Shown: one piece after another, positions 1-11,556 of the stretch
Layout of the letters: every line of letters begins with the position of its first letter
Position numbering within the stretch: position 1 is the first letter of the stretch
NCBI GenBank assembly: GCA_009923755.1
Contig: RFSW01000004.1
Coordinates: 1-37,704, forward strand
Direction: 5' to 3'
Length of the DNA: 37,704 nt
Origin: Betaproteobacteria bacterium
GTDB lineage: Bacteria > Pseudomonadota > Gammaproteobacteria > Burkholderiales > UBA3065
Program-made: the position numbers and the translations under genes
The notes under the pieces: generated by a model
The model's database searches: none
Told to the model about the DNA's origin: nothing
Seen by the model: the letters and a program-made list of their open reading frames with translations, nothing else

Positions 1-129
1 GTCGCCCGGGAGGGTGACTTCGAACACCGCGACATCGTAAAAGTAGGCCATCTCGACCTTTTGCGCCGGCTCGACAGCCATGGCGGCGGCCGGGGCGATG
101 GCGAGCATGAGGGCGCGCAGCATTTGCAT
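1..129 (-). CDS. Truncated secreted/periplasmic protein (N-terminus only)
   Basis: Reverse strand reads MQMLRALMLAIAPAAAMAVEPAQKVEMAYFYDVAVFEVTLPGD..., open to the window edge. GGAGA precedes the ATG and the N-terminus looks like a signal peptide. Confidence 0.6.
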   Translation of the reverse strand, partial: MQMLRALMLAIAPAAAMAVEPAQKVEMAYFYDVAVFEVTLPGD

Positions 130-266
130 CGGTATCTCCAAATTTGTCGTGGTCCGAACCCTGAGTCCGGCGCCTTGCGGTCGCTGCCTGTATCACAATG
201 GCGACCGCGCTGAACTCTGAGCCGCCGTTGGCGGTCAAGTTCCGCAACACTCGAGGAGACCCGACC

Positions 267-572
267 ATGGATTACGACCTGCTCACCCGCCCACTCACCG
301 CCACCCAGATCCGTCGCCAGACGGATGCGGACGGCTTGGTCGAGGGTGTGGTCGCGATCGAGCTGGATGACATCATCGACAACGACCGCGACCGCGTCAT
401 CGAATTGCTCTCCGAGGCGCTGGTCGATAGCACCGCGCTCGAGGACATCGAGTATGAGCTGGTCGGCAACGACGGAGACATGTTGCACATCCTGGTGCGT
501 GGCGATGCCAGCAGCCTCGTCGAGGACGAAGAGGAAGAAGAGGACGAGAGCGAGGAAGAGGACGACTACTGA
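267..572 (+). CDS. Small acidic hypothetical protein with Glu/Asp-rich C-terminal tail
   Basis: ORF 198..572. The ATG at 267 is preceded by GAGGAG, so [18 protein letters not shown] is the likelier N-terminus. Ends [15 protein letters not shown] and its stop overlaps the msrA ATG. Confidence 0.6.
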   Translation: MDYDLLTRPLTATQIRRQTDADGLVEGVVAIELDDIIDNDRDRVIELLSEALVDSTALEDIEYELVGNDGDMLHILVRGDASSLVEDEEEEEDESEEEDDY

Positions 573-1204
573 TGGGCCTCACCCGCATGATCAGCGCCGC
601 CGAGTCGCTGCCCGGGCGCAGCGCGGCGATGCCGGTGCCGGCCCGCCACACCGTGACCGGCAACCCACTGCAGCCGCCCTGGCCGGCAGGCCACGAGGAG
701 GCGGTGTTCGGCATGGGTTGCTTCTGGGGCGCCGAGCGGCGCTTCTGGCAACAGGCGGGGGTGTGGACCACGGCGGTGGGCTATGCGGGCGGCTACACGC
801 CCAACCCGACCTACCCCGAGGTGTGTAGCGGCCTGACCGGCCACACCGAGGTGGTGCGCGTGGTGTTCGATCCTGCCGTGATTGCCTACGCCGAGCTCTT
901 GCGGGTGTTCTTTGAGGCGCACGACCCGACCCAAGGCATGCGCCAAGGCAACGATACCGGCACCCAATACCGCTCGGCCATCTACACCACCACGCCTGCC
1001 CATCTCGCTCAGGCACGCGCCGCTGCATCTGCCTACGAGGCCGCTCTGCGGGCGGCGGGGCGAGGCGCCATCACCACCGAGATCCGCGAGGCGCCACCGT
1101 TCTGGTTCGCCGAGCCGGACCATCAGCAGTATCTCCACAAGAACCCCTCAGGCTACTGCGGGTTGCGTGGCACAGGCGTGAGTTGCGTGGTGCCAGCGGT
1201 CTGA
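572..1204 (+). CDS. msrA: Peptide-methionine (S)-S-oxide reductase MsrA
   Basis: [13 protein letters not shown] catalytic motif, [33 protein letters not shown], and the [18 protein letters not shown] block. Confidence 0.96.
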   Translation: MGLTRMISAAESLPGRSAAMPVPARHTVTGNPLQPPWPAGHEEAVFGMGCFWGAERRFWQQAGVWTTAVGYAGGYTPNPTYPEVCSGLTGHTEVVRVVFDPAVIAYAELLRVFFEAHDPTQGMRQGNDTGTQYRSAIYTTTPAHLAQARAAASAYEAALRAAGRGAITTEIREAPPFWFAEPDHQQYLHKNPSGYCGLRGTGVSCVVPAV

Positions 1205-1224
1205 CCGGACACACTGCCGCAAAC

Positions 1225-1252
1225 AAAAAGGCCCGGTTTCCCGGGCCTTTTT
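1225..1252. terminator. Bidirectional rho-independent terminator between convergent msrA and hppA
   Basis: AAAAAGGCCCGG-tttc-CCGGGCCTTTTT: perfect 12-bp stem flanked by A and T tracts. Confidence 0.9.
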
Positions 1253-1288
1253 GCCGTCCCGGAGCCCGAGGCCCCGGCATCACCAGAC

Positions 1289-3313
<2,025 letters not shown>

Positions 3314-3542
3314 TGTCAACTCCTTCAGACGTGTTCGAAATAATTGGAATGATGGCGCAACGAACGGCGCGTGTCGGGGCGGGCCCCACGCCGAACGCGC
3401 TGCAGTATCGGCCTTCTGGAGCCTGTCTAGCAACGCTTGCTGACAGATTTTTGGGGGCAGTTCATGCTGCACAGCGGCAAAGTAGGGCCTCCTGCCGTAG
3501 AATCGCGCGACCGATCGAACCCATCCTAAAGGAGGCCCGCGC

Positions 3543-4079
3543 GTGGCCCTGCACAACGTTCCGCCGGGCGACAAGATCCCGGACGAGTTCAACGTCATCA
3601 TCGAGATCCCCGCCCACTCGGACCCCATCAAGTATGAAGTGGACAAGGAATCTGGCGCGCTCTTCGTCGATCGCTTCATGATGACTTCGATGCACTACCC
3701 GTGTAACTACGGCTACATCCCGGGCACCATCTCCGACGACGGTGACCCGGTCGACGTGCTGGTGATCACCCCCTTCCCGGTGCACGCCGGAGCCGTTGTG
3801 CAGTGCCGCGCACTCGGCTTGCTGGAGATGGACGACGAGGCCGGCGGCGACGCCAAATTGCTCGCCGTGCCGGTCGACCGCATCCTGCCCATCTACAAGC
3901 ACTGGCAACGTCCCGAGGACCTGCAGCCGGAACGCCTGCTGCAGATCAAGCATTTCTTTGAGCACTACAAGGACCTCGAGGCCGGCAAGTGGGTCAAGGT
4001 CAAGGGTTGGAAGGGCCCCAAGGCGGCTCGCGAGGAGATCCTCTCCGGCATCAAGCGCGCCAGCGGCAAGAAGGATTAA
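3543..4079 (+). CDS. ppa: Soluble inorganic pyrophosphatase (family I)
   Basis: [32 protein letters not shown] signature. GTG start preceded by AGGAGG. Confidence 0.96.
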   Translation: MALHNVPPGDKIPDEFNVIIEIPAHSDPIKYEVDKESGALFVDRFMMTSMHYPCNYGYIPGTISDDGDPVDVLVITPFPVHAGAVVQCRALGLLEMDDEAGGDAKLLAVPVDRILPIYKHWQRPEDLQPERLLQIKHFFEHYKDLEAGKWVKVKGWKGPKAAREEILSGIKRASGKKD

Positions 4080-4103
4080 GACGCTGAGCCGGCCGGCCGC
4101 CGC

Positions 4104-4964
4104 ATGACCTGGCTGGTCTGGGCGCTGCTGTGTGCCTTTGGGATGGCCATGGCCGACGCCAGCACCAAGCGCGGCCTGCGCGACCTCACGCCGCGCCAGC
4201 TGTCGGTGGCGCGCTGCTGCCTTCCGCTGGTGTTCCTGCTGCCACTGGTGTTTGCCACGTGGCCAGCCGAGGTGCCTCCCAGCACCTGGGCCTGGCTGGT
4301 CCCCTCTGCCATCCTCGAGGTCATCGCCGTCGGCTTTTATCTTAGGTCGATCCAGGGGGCTGACCTCTCGCAGTCGCTCCCCTACCACGCCTTCACGCCG
4401 GTGCTGGTGGCGGCCATCGGCGCGCCGATCCTCGGCGAGGCGGTGACGGGTCTTGGACTCGCCGGCATCCTGTTGGTGTTCGCCGGCGCCTGCTTGCTCA
4501 ACATCGGCGAGTTCCGTGACGGTTGGTATCGGCCGCTCACTGCGCCGCTGCGTCAGCGCTCAGCGCGGTTGATGCTCACCGCCGCTAGTATCTACGCCTT
4601 CACCGGCATCTTTAGCCGCGCACCGTTGGAACATCTGCCGCCGGTGTTCCTCGGCGCGCTGTATTTCTCGCTGGTCGGTGTCACCGCCCTGATCGCGCTC
4701 GATCCGCGGGGCCGCACCCTGCGCCAGCTGCCTTGGCACAACCGCTGGTTGTGGGCAAGCACCGGCTGGATGGGCTTGATGATCCTCACCCATTTTGTGG
4801 CGCTGGTGGGGGTGGAGACCGCTTACATGTTGGCGGTCAAACGCACCAGCCTGCTATGGGGCATCGTGCTCGGGGCGCTGTGGCTGGGCGAACCGCATCT
4901 ACGACGTAACCTGCTGGCAGGCGGCGTGATGGTGGCCGGCGTCGGCCTCATCGCGCTGGCTTAG
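4104..4964 (+). CDS. EamA/DMT-family membrane transporter
   Basis: About 10 hydrophobic segments with two repeated EamA-like halves, ending ...LLWGIVLGALWLGEPHLRRNLLAGGVMVAGVGLIAL. Confidence 0.8.
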   Translation: MTWLVWALLCAFGMAMADASTKRGLRDLTPRQLSVARCCLPLVFLLPLVFATWPAEVPPSTWAWLVPSAILEVIAVGFYLRSIQGADLSQSLPYHAFTPVLVAAIGAPILGEAVTGLGLAGILLVFAGACLLNIGEFRDGWYRPLTAPLRQRSARLMLTAASIYAFTGIFSRAPLEHLPPVFLGALYFSLVGVTALIALDPRGRTLRQLPWHNRWLWASTGWMGLMILTHFVALVGVETAYMLAVKRTSLLWGIVLGALWLGEPHLRRNLLAGGVMVAGVGLIALA

Positions 4965-5057
4965 GCGACGCGCGGCAGCGGCACGGGCGCCGCGCTATCA
5001 TGCGATGGTGAACCCGTCAGCCCATGCCGGCCCCGCGGGGGCCCGCCACGTCGCCCC

Positions 5058-5501
5058 ATGAGATGCCCGTTCTGCAGCGATGCCGAGACCCAGGTGGTCG
5101 ATTCGCGGGTGAGCGAAGACGGCACCAGCATCCGTCGTCGCCGCCGCTGTGTGGCCTGCGACCGCCGCTTCAGCACCGTCGAGAGCAGCGAACTGCGCAT
5201 GCCGCAGGTGGTCAAGGGCAATGGCCAGCGCCAGGACTTCGACCGTGCCAAGCTGCAGACCGCCTTCGCCCGTGCTCTGCACAAGCGTCCGGTGCCGGCC
5301 GAGCAGGTGGATGCGGCGATCGCTGGCGTGGTGCAGCAGTTGCTCGCCTCGGGCGAGCGCGAGATCGCCTCGCGCGACATCGGCGAGATGGTGATGGCAG
5401 CGCTGCACCGCCTCGACAAGGTGGCGTATGTGCGCTTCGCCTCGGTGTATCGCAGTTTCAAGGACGTCAACGATTTCCGTCAGGTGATCGAAGACCTCTG
5501 A
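5058..5501 (+). CDS. nrdR: Transcriptional repressor NrdR
   Basis: [17 protein letters not shown]...[16 protein letters not shown] zinc ribbon followed by an ATP-cone. Confidence 0.96.
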   Translation: MRCPFCSDAETQVVDSRVSEDGTSIRRRRRCVACDRRFSTVESSELRMPQVVKGNGQRQDFDRAKLQTAFARALHKRPVPAEQVDAAIAGVVQQLLASGEREIASRDIGEMVMAALHRLDKVAYVRFASVYRSFKDVNDFRQVIEDL

Positions 5502-5581
5502 CCGTTGCCGCAGCCCGCTGCGGTCTTGCTGATCCCACTCGCCGCCTCAAGCGTTCGATACCCATTGCCGAAAGACCCTAG

Positions 5582-6691
5582 ATGACCGACTGGAGCCGTG
5601 ATGACCACCGCCACATGGCGCATGCCCTGCGCCTCGCGGCGCGCGGGCTCTATACCACCACGCCCAATCCGAGGGTCGGCTGCGTGTTGGTCAAGGCAGG
5701 CGAGGTGATCGGTGAGGGGTGGCACGTGCGCGCCGGCGGCGACCATGCCGAGCGGATGGCGATCGCCGCCTCCAGCGTGCCGGTGCGTGGCGCCACTGCC
5801 TACATCACGCTCGAGCCCTGCAGCCACTTTGGCCGCACGCCACCCTGCACCGACGCGCTGATCGGCGCCGGCATCGCCGAGGTGGTCTACGCCATGACCG
5901 ACCCCAACCCGGAGGTCTCAGGGAGTGGCGGGGCGCGGTTGGCCGAGGCGGGCATCCGGGTACGCGGCGGCTTGATGGCCGATGCCGCCGCTGCGCTCAA
6001 TCCCGGCTTCATTTCGCGCATGACGCGTGGTCGCCCGTGGCTGCGCGTCAAGATCGCCGCGACCCTCGACGGCCGCACGGCGCTGGCCGGCGGCGACAGC
6101 CGCTGGATCACCGGCAGGCCGGCGCGGACCGATGTGCACCGCTTGCGCGCCGCCGCCTGCGCGGTGATGACCGGCATCGGCACCTTGCTGGCCGATGACC
6201 CGCTGCTCACCGTGCGCCACGTCGAGACCGAGCGCCAGCCGCTGCGGGTGGTGGTCGACAACAACCTTGCCTTTCCTCTCAACGCTGCGACCCTGCGTGA
6301 GCCGGGCGGCGTGCTGGTGGTCACTGCCAGCAGCGAAGACGATCGCATCGAGGCGGTGCGCGCAGCCGGCGCCGAGGTGCTGCAGGTGGATACCGCGCGA
6401 GGCCGGGTCGACCTGTCGCGTCTGCTCAAGGCACTTGGCGAACGCGGTCTTAACGAGGTGCTGGTCGAGGCCGGCCAGAACCTCAATGGCACCTTGCTCG
6501 CCAGCGGGTTGGTCGACGAGATCATCCTGTACTTCAACGCCCGCATCATGGGCAGCAGCGGCCGCGGCATGTTCGCCCTGCCGGTCGCCGAGACCATGGA
6601 GCAGGCCGCCGGCTTCGTCATCAGTGACACCCGCATGCTCGGCCCCGACCTGCGCGTCACCCTCCATCCGCGTGAGGCCCCCCGTGTTTAG
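5582..6691 (+). CDS. ribD: Bifunctional pyrimidine deaminase/reductase RibD
   Basis: TTPNPRVGCVLVKAGEVIGEGWH, GGDHAERMA, TLEPCSHFGRTPPCTDALI, then a reductase domain (RVKIAATLDGRTAL). Confidence 0.96.
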   Translation: MTDWSRDDHRHMAHALRLAARGLYTTTPNPRVGCVLVKAGEVIGEGWHVRAGGDHAERMAIAASSVPVRGATAYITLEPCSHFGRTPPCTDALIGAGIAEVVYAMTDPNPEVSGSGGARLAEAGIRVRGGLMADAAAALNPGFISRMTRGRPWLRVKIAATLDGRTALAGGDSRWITGRPARTDVHRLRAAACAVMTGIGTLLADDPLLTVRHVETERQPLRVVVDNNLAFPLNAATLREPGGVLVVTASSEDDRIEAVRAAGAEVLQVDTARGRVDLSRLLKALGERGLNEVLVEAGQNLNGTLLASGLVDEIILYFNARIMGSSGRGMFALPVAETMEQAAGFVISDTRMLGPDLRVTLHPREAPRV

Positions 6692-7325
6692 CGGCATGGT
6701 GGCGGCGATCGGCCGCATCGACACCGTCACCGCCACAGCCGGCGGCGTGCGCCTCCACGTGCATGCGGGCGACCTCGAGCTTGCCGATGTCGGGCTCGGC
6801 GACAGCATCGCGGTCAACGGCTGCTGCCTGACCGTAGTGGCACTCGACGGCGGCCACCTCGCATTTGACGTCTCCGCCGAGAGCCTGCGCTGCACCGTCG
6901 GGCTCGGCGCGCCGGGGCCGGTCAATCTGGAGAAATCGCTGCGCCTGGCCGACCGCCTCGGCGGTCACCTGGTCACCGGCCACGTCGATGGCGTCGGCAC
7001 CGTGCTTGGCTTCGAGCCGCTCGGCGACAATCGCCGCCTCACCGTCGCGCTGCCGCAGGCCTTGGCGCGCTTCGTTGCGCAGAAGGGCTCGGTGGCGGTG
7101 CAGGGCGTGAGCCTCACCGTCAACCGCGTGGCCGACGCCGCGGTCGCCGGCGAGCCGGCATTGGACGCGCTGCCGGCCGGGCACAGCGCCTTCCAGGTCA
7201 ACCTGATCCCGCATACGCTGGCGGTGACCACCCTCGGCGGTTTGGTACAGGGCGCGCGAGTGAATCTGGAGATTGATTTGCTGGCACGCTACGCTGCGCG
7301 CTTCGACGAGACCGCCACCCGATGA
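6684..7325 (+). CDS. ribE: Riboflavin synthase alpha chain
   Basis: VFSGMVAAIGRI...NGCCLTVV...NLEKSL...GGHLVTGHVDGVG. GTG start at 6684 overlaps the ribD stop; the ORF track begins upstream at 6195. Confidence 0.94.
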   Translation: MFSGMVAAIGRIDTVTATAGGVRLHVHAGDLELADVGLGDSIAVNGCCLTVVALDGGHLAFDVSAESLRCTVGLGAPGPVNLEKSLRLADRLGGHLVTGHVDGVGTVLGFEPLGDNRRLTVALPQALARFVAQKGSVAVQGVSLTVNRVADAAVAGEPALDALPAGHSAFQVNLIPHTLAVTTLGGLVQGARVNLEIDLLARYAARFDETATR

Positions 7326-8452
7326 TCCACGACCCGCACATCAGCCTGGCTCCGATGGAGGCGATCGTCGCCGACATCGCGGCCGGCCGCATGGTGATCC
7401 TCGTCGACGAGGCCGACCGCGAGAACGAGGGCGACTTGGTGATGGCCGCCGAGCACGTCACCGCCGAAGCCATCAATTTCATGGCGCGCTTCGGCCGCGG
7501 GCTGATCTGCCTGACCATCACCCCGCAGCGCGCTGAGCAGCTCGGCCTCAAGCCGATGGTGCGCGACAATCGCGCACCGCTGCAGACCGCGTTTACCGTG
7601 AGCATCGAGGCGGCGCAGGGGGTGACCACCGGCATCTCGGCGCAGGACCGCGCCACCACTGTGCTCGCTGCGGTGCGCAAGGATGCGCGACCGGAGGATT
7701 TGGTGCAGCCCGGGCATATCTTTCCGCTCATCGCCAAGCCCGGTGGCGTGCTGGTGCGCGCCGGCCACACCGAGGCCGGTTGCGACCTCGCCATGCTGGC
7801 CGGTTGCGAGCCGGCGTCGGTGATCTGCGAGATCCTCAAGGATGACGGTAGCATGGCGCGGCTGCCCGATCTCGTGCCGTTCGCCGCCGAGCATGGACTC
7901 AAGATCGGCGCCATCGCCGACCTGATCCGCTACCGCGCTCATACCGAGCGCCTGGTGGTGGCCGCTGCCCGCCGTGAGGTGCAGACGCCGTGGGGCGCTT
8001 TCACCTTGCACGCCTTCAAGGAGACACGCAGCGCCACCGTACATCTGGCACTGGTGGCCGGCACTTGGGGCCCCGACGACGAGGTGCTGGTGCGCGTGCA
8101 TGAGCCGTTGTCGGTGGTCGACCTGCTCGATGTCGAGCCGGGCGGCCACTCGTGGAGCCTGCCGCAGGCGTTGCAGCACATCGCCGCTGCCGGGCGCGGT
8201 GTGGCGGTGCTGCTGCGCCGTCCGGATGGCAGTGCCAGCCTGCTGCAGCGCGTCGAATCCCTGCTCGAGCCGGCCGAGCCGGCCAAGTTCGATCTGCGCA
8301 ACTACGGCATCGGTGCGCAGATCCTCGCCGATCTGGGGGTGCGCCAGATGCGCCTCATGGCGCAGCCGCGCAAGATCCCTTCGATGGCCGGCTTCGGCCT
8401 CGAGGTGGCCGGATTTGTGGCACCCTCCGGGGAAGCGTCGCCGCCGCTCTGA
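7322..8452 (+). CDS. ribB: 3,4-dihydroxy-2-butanone-4-phosphate synthase with degenerate GTP cyclohydrolase II-like domain (RibBX type)
   Basis: MVILVDEADRENEGDLVMAAEHVTAEAINFMARFGRGLICL is a canonical DHBP synthase. The C-terminal half aligns by spacing to RibA but lacks its Cys-rich zinc motif. Confidence 0.92.
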   Translation: MIHDPHISLAPMEAIVADIAAGRMVILVDEADRENEGDLVMAAEHVTAEAINFMARFGRGLICLTITPQRAEQLGLKPMVRDNRAPLQTAFTVSIEAAQGVTTGISAQDRATTVLAAVRKDARPEDLVQPGHIFPLIAKPGGVLVRAGHTEAGCDLAMLAGCEPASVICEILKDDGSMARLPDLVPFAAEHGLKIGAIADLIRYRAHTERLVVAAARREVQTPWGAFTLHAFKETRSATVHLALVAGTWGPDDEVLVRVHEPLSVVDLLDVEPGGHSWSLPQALQHIAAAGRGVAVLLRRPDGSASLLQRVESLLEPAEPAKFDLRNYGIGAQILADLGVRQMRLMAQPRKIPSMAGFGLEVAGFVAPSGEASPPL

Positions 8453-8532
8453 CGGCGGCCGTCGTGTTTATGACCGTTCCTCACAGCCCATCCCTGTAGC
8501 CCAGCCCCTCGCCAGGACCGCCGTCTCTGCCC

Positions 8533-8991
8533 ATGAGCGCTTCCAGCCCCTCTCTCGTCCCCGACGGCCGCGGCCTGCGTGTCGGCGTCGTCTGCAGTCG
8601 CTTTAACGACACGGTGTGCAGCGCCTTGCTGGACGACTGCCGGCAGCGCCTGACTGCGCTCGGCGTCGCGGGCGCCGACATCACCGAGGTGCGTGTGCCG
8701 GGTGCGCTGGAGATCCCGCTGGCCCTGCTCACCCTCGCGCAGAGTCGCCGTGTCGATGCGCTGGTGGCGCTCGGTGCGGTGATTCGCGGCGAGACCTACC
8801 ACTTCGAGGTGGTATCGGACGCCTCGGCGGCCGGCGTGCTGCAGGTGCAGATGCAGACTGGCATGCCGGTGGCCAATGGCATCCTCACCGTCGACACCGA
8901 CGCTCAAGCCGAGGCACGCATGCACAGCAAGGGTGGAGAAGCCGCCGCCGCCGCGGTGGAGATGGCGGTGCTCCTGCGTAGCTTGCGCTGA
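8533..8991 (+). CDS. ribH: 6,7-dimethyl-8-ribityllumazine synthase
   Basis: VGVVCSRFNDTV, VPGALEIPLAL, ALGAVIRGETYHFEVVSD, PVANGILTVDTDAQAEAR. Confidence 0.96.
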   Translation: MSASSPSLVPDGRGLRVGVVCSRFNDTVCSALLDDCRQRLTALGVAGADITEVRVPGALEIPLALLTLAQSRRVDALVALGAVIRGETYHFEVVSDASAAGVLQVQMQTGMPVANGILTVDTDAQAEARMHSKGGEAAAAAVEMAVLLRSLR

Positions 8992-9023
8992 CGGCGTCCC
9001 CGATCGACAGGCAGCGACCCGCG

Positions 9024-9533
9024 ATGACCGCACCCGACTCCACCCCATCCGCGCCCGGCGATGCCGCGCCGCGTCCACGCGGACCCCACAAGAGTCCGCG
9101 CCGTCGAGCCCGCGAATATGCGGTGCAGGCCATCTACGAGAATCTGCTGAACCCGGGCCAACGGGTCGAGCTGATCCTTGCCCATCTGCGCGAGAACGAG
9201 CACTTCGGCAAGGCCGACGCGCCGCTCTGCGATGCCCTGGTGCGTGGTGTGATGGCTGCCCGCGAGGCGCTCGACGAGGCCCTCGCACCGCACCTCGACC
9301 GCCCGTTGGCAGAACTCTCGCCGGTCGAGCACGCGGTGTTGATGCTTGGCGCCTGGGAGTTGTTGCGGCAGCCGGAGACGCCGTTCCGTGTCGTCATCAA
9401 CGAGGGCATCGAGTTGGCCAAGACCTTTGGCGGCACCGATGGCCACCGCTACGTCAATGGCGTGCTCGACAAGCTGGCGCAGGCGGCGCGGCCGCTGGAA
9501 TGGGCGGTGCGGCCGCCAGGCCGCGGTGGATGA
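9024..9533 (+). CDS. nusB: Transcription antitermination factor NusB
   Basis: RRRAREYAVQAIYE...LSPVEHAVLMLGAWELL...VVINEGIELAKTFGGTDGHRYVNGVLDKLA. Confidence 0.95.
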   Translation: MTAPDSTPSAPGDAAPRPRGPHKSPRRRAREYAVQAIYENLLNPGQRVELILAHLRENEHFGKADAPLCDALVRGVMAAREALDEALAPHLDRPLAELSPVEHAVLMLGAWELLRQPETPFRVVINEGIELAKTFGGTDGHRYVNGVLDKLAQAARPLEWAVRPPGRGG

Positions 9534-10536
9534 GTTCGACCTGATCGGCCGTTACTTCACCCGGCCGGTCAGCCACACGGCGCTGGGGGTGGGCGATGAC
9601 GCCGCGCTGATCGACCCCACCCCGGGCTGTCAGACCGTGGTGGCGTGCGACATGTTGGTCGAGGGCGTGCACTTCTTTGCCGACGCCGACCCGCGTGGGC
9701 TCGGCCACAAGGCGCTCGCCGTCAACCTCTCCGACCTCGCCGCCATGGGCGCCACCCCACGCCAGGCTTTGCTTGGCATCGCGCTGCCGGAGGCCGATGC
9801 AGCGTGGCTGGCGGCGTTTGCTGATGGCTTCGGTGCGCTGGCGGCACACTACGGTGTCGACTGGGTCGGCGGCGACACCACGCGCGGTCCGCGCAATCTG
9901 TGCGTCACCGTGTTGGGTGAGGTGCCACGCGGGCGGGCCTTGCTGCGCAGCGGCGCGGGCGCCGGCGATGAACTCTGGCTGTCCGGTACTCCGGGCTTGG
10001 CGGCGCTGGGGCTTGCGCACCTCAAAGGCGAATGCCGACTGGCCGGCGCCGCCTGCGCCGCCGCGCTCGCCCGCCTGCACACGCCCGCGCCGCGGGTCGC
10101 ACTCGGCATCGCCTTGCGCGGCATCGCCAGCGCCTGCATCGATGTCTCCGACGGCGTACTGGCCGACCTTGCCCATCTGTTGCGTGCCAGCGCTGCGGCC
10201 GCTGGCCCCACGGCTGGTGACCCGCTCTCTGCTGAACTCGACGGGCCGGCGCTGATGGCGCCGCTGCGAGCCCACCTGCGCGAGGCCGCTGCGCCACCCC
10301 CCGAGGCGCTGCTGCGGCAGGCTGTGCTCTCCGGCGGCGACGATTACGAGCTGCTGTTCACTGCGCCGCCGGCGCACCGAGAGACGGTGGCGGCGCTGGC
10401 CGCTGCCACCGGCGCGCCGCTCGCCTGCGTTGGGCGTGTCCTGCCATCGATGGCGGGGGCGACGCCGCACATCACCGTGGTCGACGGCGCCACCTCGGCG
10501 CGGGTCACCGCCACCGGCTATCTGCACTTTGGCTGA
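9526..10536 (+). CDS. thiL: Thiamine-monophosphate kinase
   Basis: DEFDLIGRYF...GVGDDAALIDP...DMLVEGVHFF...GHKALAVNLSDLAAMGATP. GTG start at 9526 overlaps the nusB end. Confidence 0.94.
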   Translation: MDEFDLIGRYFTRPVSHTALGVGDDAALIDPTPGCQTVVACDMLVEGVHFFADADPRGLGHKALAVNLSDLAAMGATPRQALLGIALPEADAAWLAAFADGFGALAAHYGVDWVGGDTTRGPRNLCVTVLGEVPRGRALLRSGAGAGDELWLSGTPGLAALGLAHLKGECRLAGAACAAALARLHTPAPRVALGIALRGIASACIDVSDGVLADLAHLLRASAAAAGPTAGDPLSAELDGPALMAPLRAHLREAAAPPPEALLRQAVLSGGDDYELLFTAPPAHRETVAALAAATGAPLACVGRVLPSMAGATPHITVVDGATSARVTATGYLHFG

Positions 10537-11023
10537 ACCGGGTCTGCGCTTCCTTTTTGCCCACCCCGCGCATCTGCTGGCGCTGGGCGGTGGTGCCGGT
10601 CTGCTGCCGGCGCCGGGCACCTGGGGCACGCTGCTGGCGCTGCCGCTCTATTGGCTCTGCCTCGCCGACCTGCCGATGGCGCTGCAGGGCTTGCTGTGGC
10701 TGCTCTCCGCGCCCCTGTGTGCGTGGGCCGCCGGCCTCGCCGCGCGACACCTTGGCGCGCATGACCCGGGCGTTGTGGTGATCGACGAGATCCATGCTTT
10801 TGCCGGCATGCTCATCATCCTGCCGGCTGAGTTCTATTGGCAGCTGTGGGCGTTCCTGCTGTTTCGTGCCATCGACATCTTCAAGCCGCCGCCGGTGTCA
10901 TGGGCCGACCGGCAGGTCCGCGGCGGTGTCGGCATCATGCTCGACGACTGGCTGGCGGCGGCCCTGTCGCTGTTGCTGTTGGCTTTGATCGCCCGCATCA
11001 CCGGCCTCGCCGTGACGATGTAG
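10529..11023 (+). CDS. pgpA: Phosphatidylglycerophosphatase A
   Basis: PAPGTWGTLLALPLYW...VVIDEIHAFAGM...FLLFRAIDIFKPPPVSWADRQVRGGVGIMLDDWLAA. Start is uncertain (TTG at 10529 is the best guess). Confidence 0.88.
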   Translation: MAEPGLRFLFAHPAHLLALGGGAGLLPAPGTWGTLLALPLYWLCLADLPMALQGLLWLLSAPLCAWAAGLAARHLGAHDPGVVVIDEIHAFAGMLIILPAEFYWQLWAFLLFRAIDIFKPPPVSWADRQVRGGVGIMLDDWLAAALSLLLLALIARITGLAVTM

Positions 11024-11032
11024 GCTGCCGCC

Positions 11033-11527
11033 ATGCCCGACATCATCGATCCGCAACTGGTTTGGTTGGCCACTGAGGTCGGCCATATGCTACGCGACGA
11101 CGACCGCAGCATCGCCACCGCCGAATCCTGCACCGGCGGGCTGCTGTCGGCCGCACTCACCGAGGTGCCGGGTAGCTCGGCCTGGTTCATGGCCGGTTGG
11201 GTGACCTACAGCAATGTCGCCAAGCAGCGCGACCTCGGTGTCGATCCTCGACTCATCGAGCGCCATGGCGCTGTCAGCGGCCCGGTGGTGCAGGCCATGG
11301 CGCTGGCGGCACAGGCGCGCGCCGGCACCGACTGGGCGATCGCTGTGAGTGGTGTCGCCGGCCCCAGTGGCGGCAGCGCTGAGAAGCCGGTGGGCACCGT
11401 GTGGCTGGCGTGGGCCAGCCCGTACGATTTGCGTAGCGAGCAGTGCCACTTTGCCGGCGACCGCGGCGCCGTGCGCCACGCCGCGGTCTGTCATGCGCTG
11501 GCCACGCTGCTCACGCGTCTGCGCTAG
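11033..11527 (+). CDS. pncC: Nicotinamide-nucleotide amidohydrolase (CinA C-terminal family)
   Basis: [45 protein letters not shown]...[21 protein letters not shown]. Confidence 0.94.
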   Translation: MPDIIDPQLVWLATEVGHMLRDDDRSIATAESCTGGLLSAALTEVPGSSAWFMAGWVTYSNVAKQRDLGVDPRLIERHGAVSGPVVQAMALAAQARAGTDWAIAVSGVAGPSGGSAEKPVGTVWLAWASPYDLRSEQCHFAGDRGAVRHAAVCHALATLLTRLR

Positions 11528-11556
11528 GCCACGGCCCAGCCTGCGATAATCCGCGT

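Noticed and set aside
3314-3542. Fluoride riboswitch upstream of ppa or hppA
   Set aside because: These leaders can precede pyrophosphatase genes, but the consensus fluoride motif is not recognisable by eye on either strand. An Infernal search would settle it.
5502-5581. FMN riboswitch upstream of the rib genes
   Set aside because: The gap is only about 80 bp and I see no conserved FMN aptamer segments; the same holds for the other rib gene junctions.
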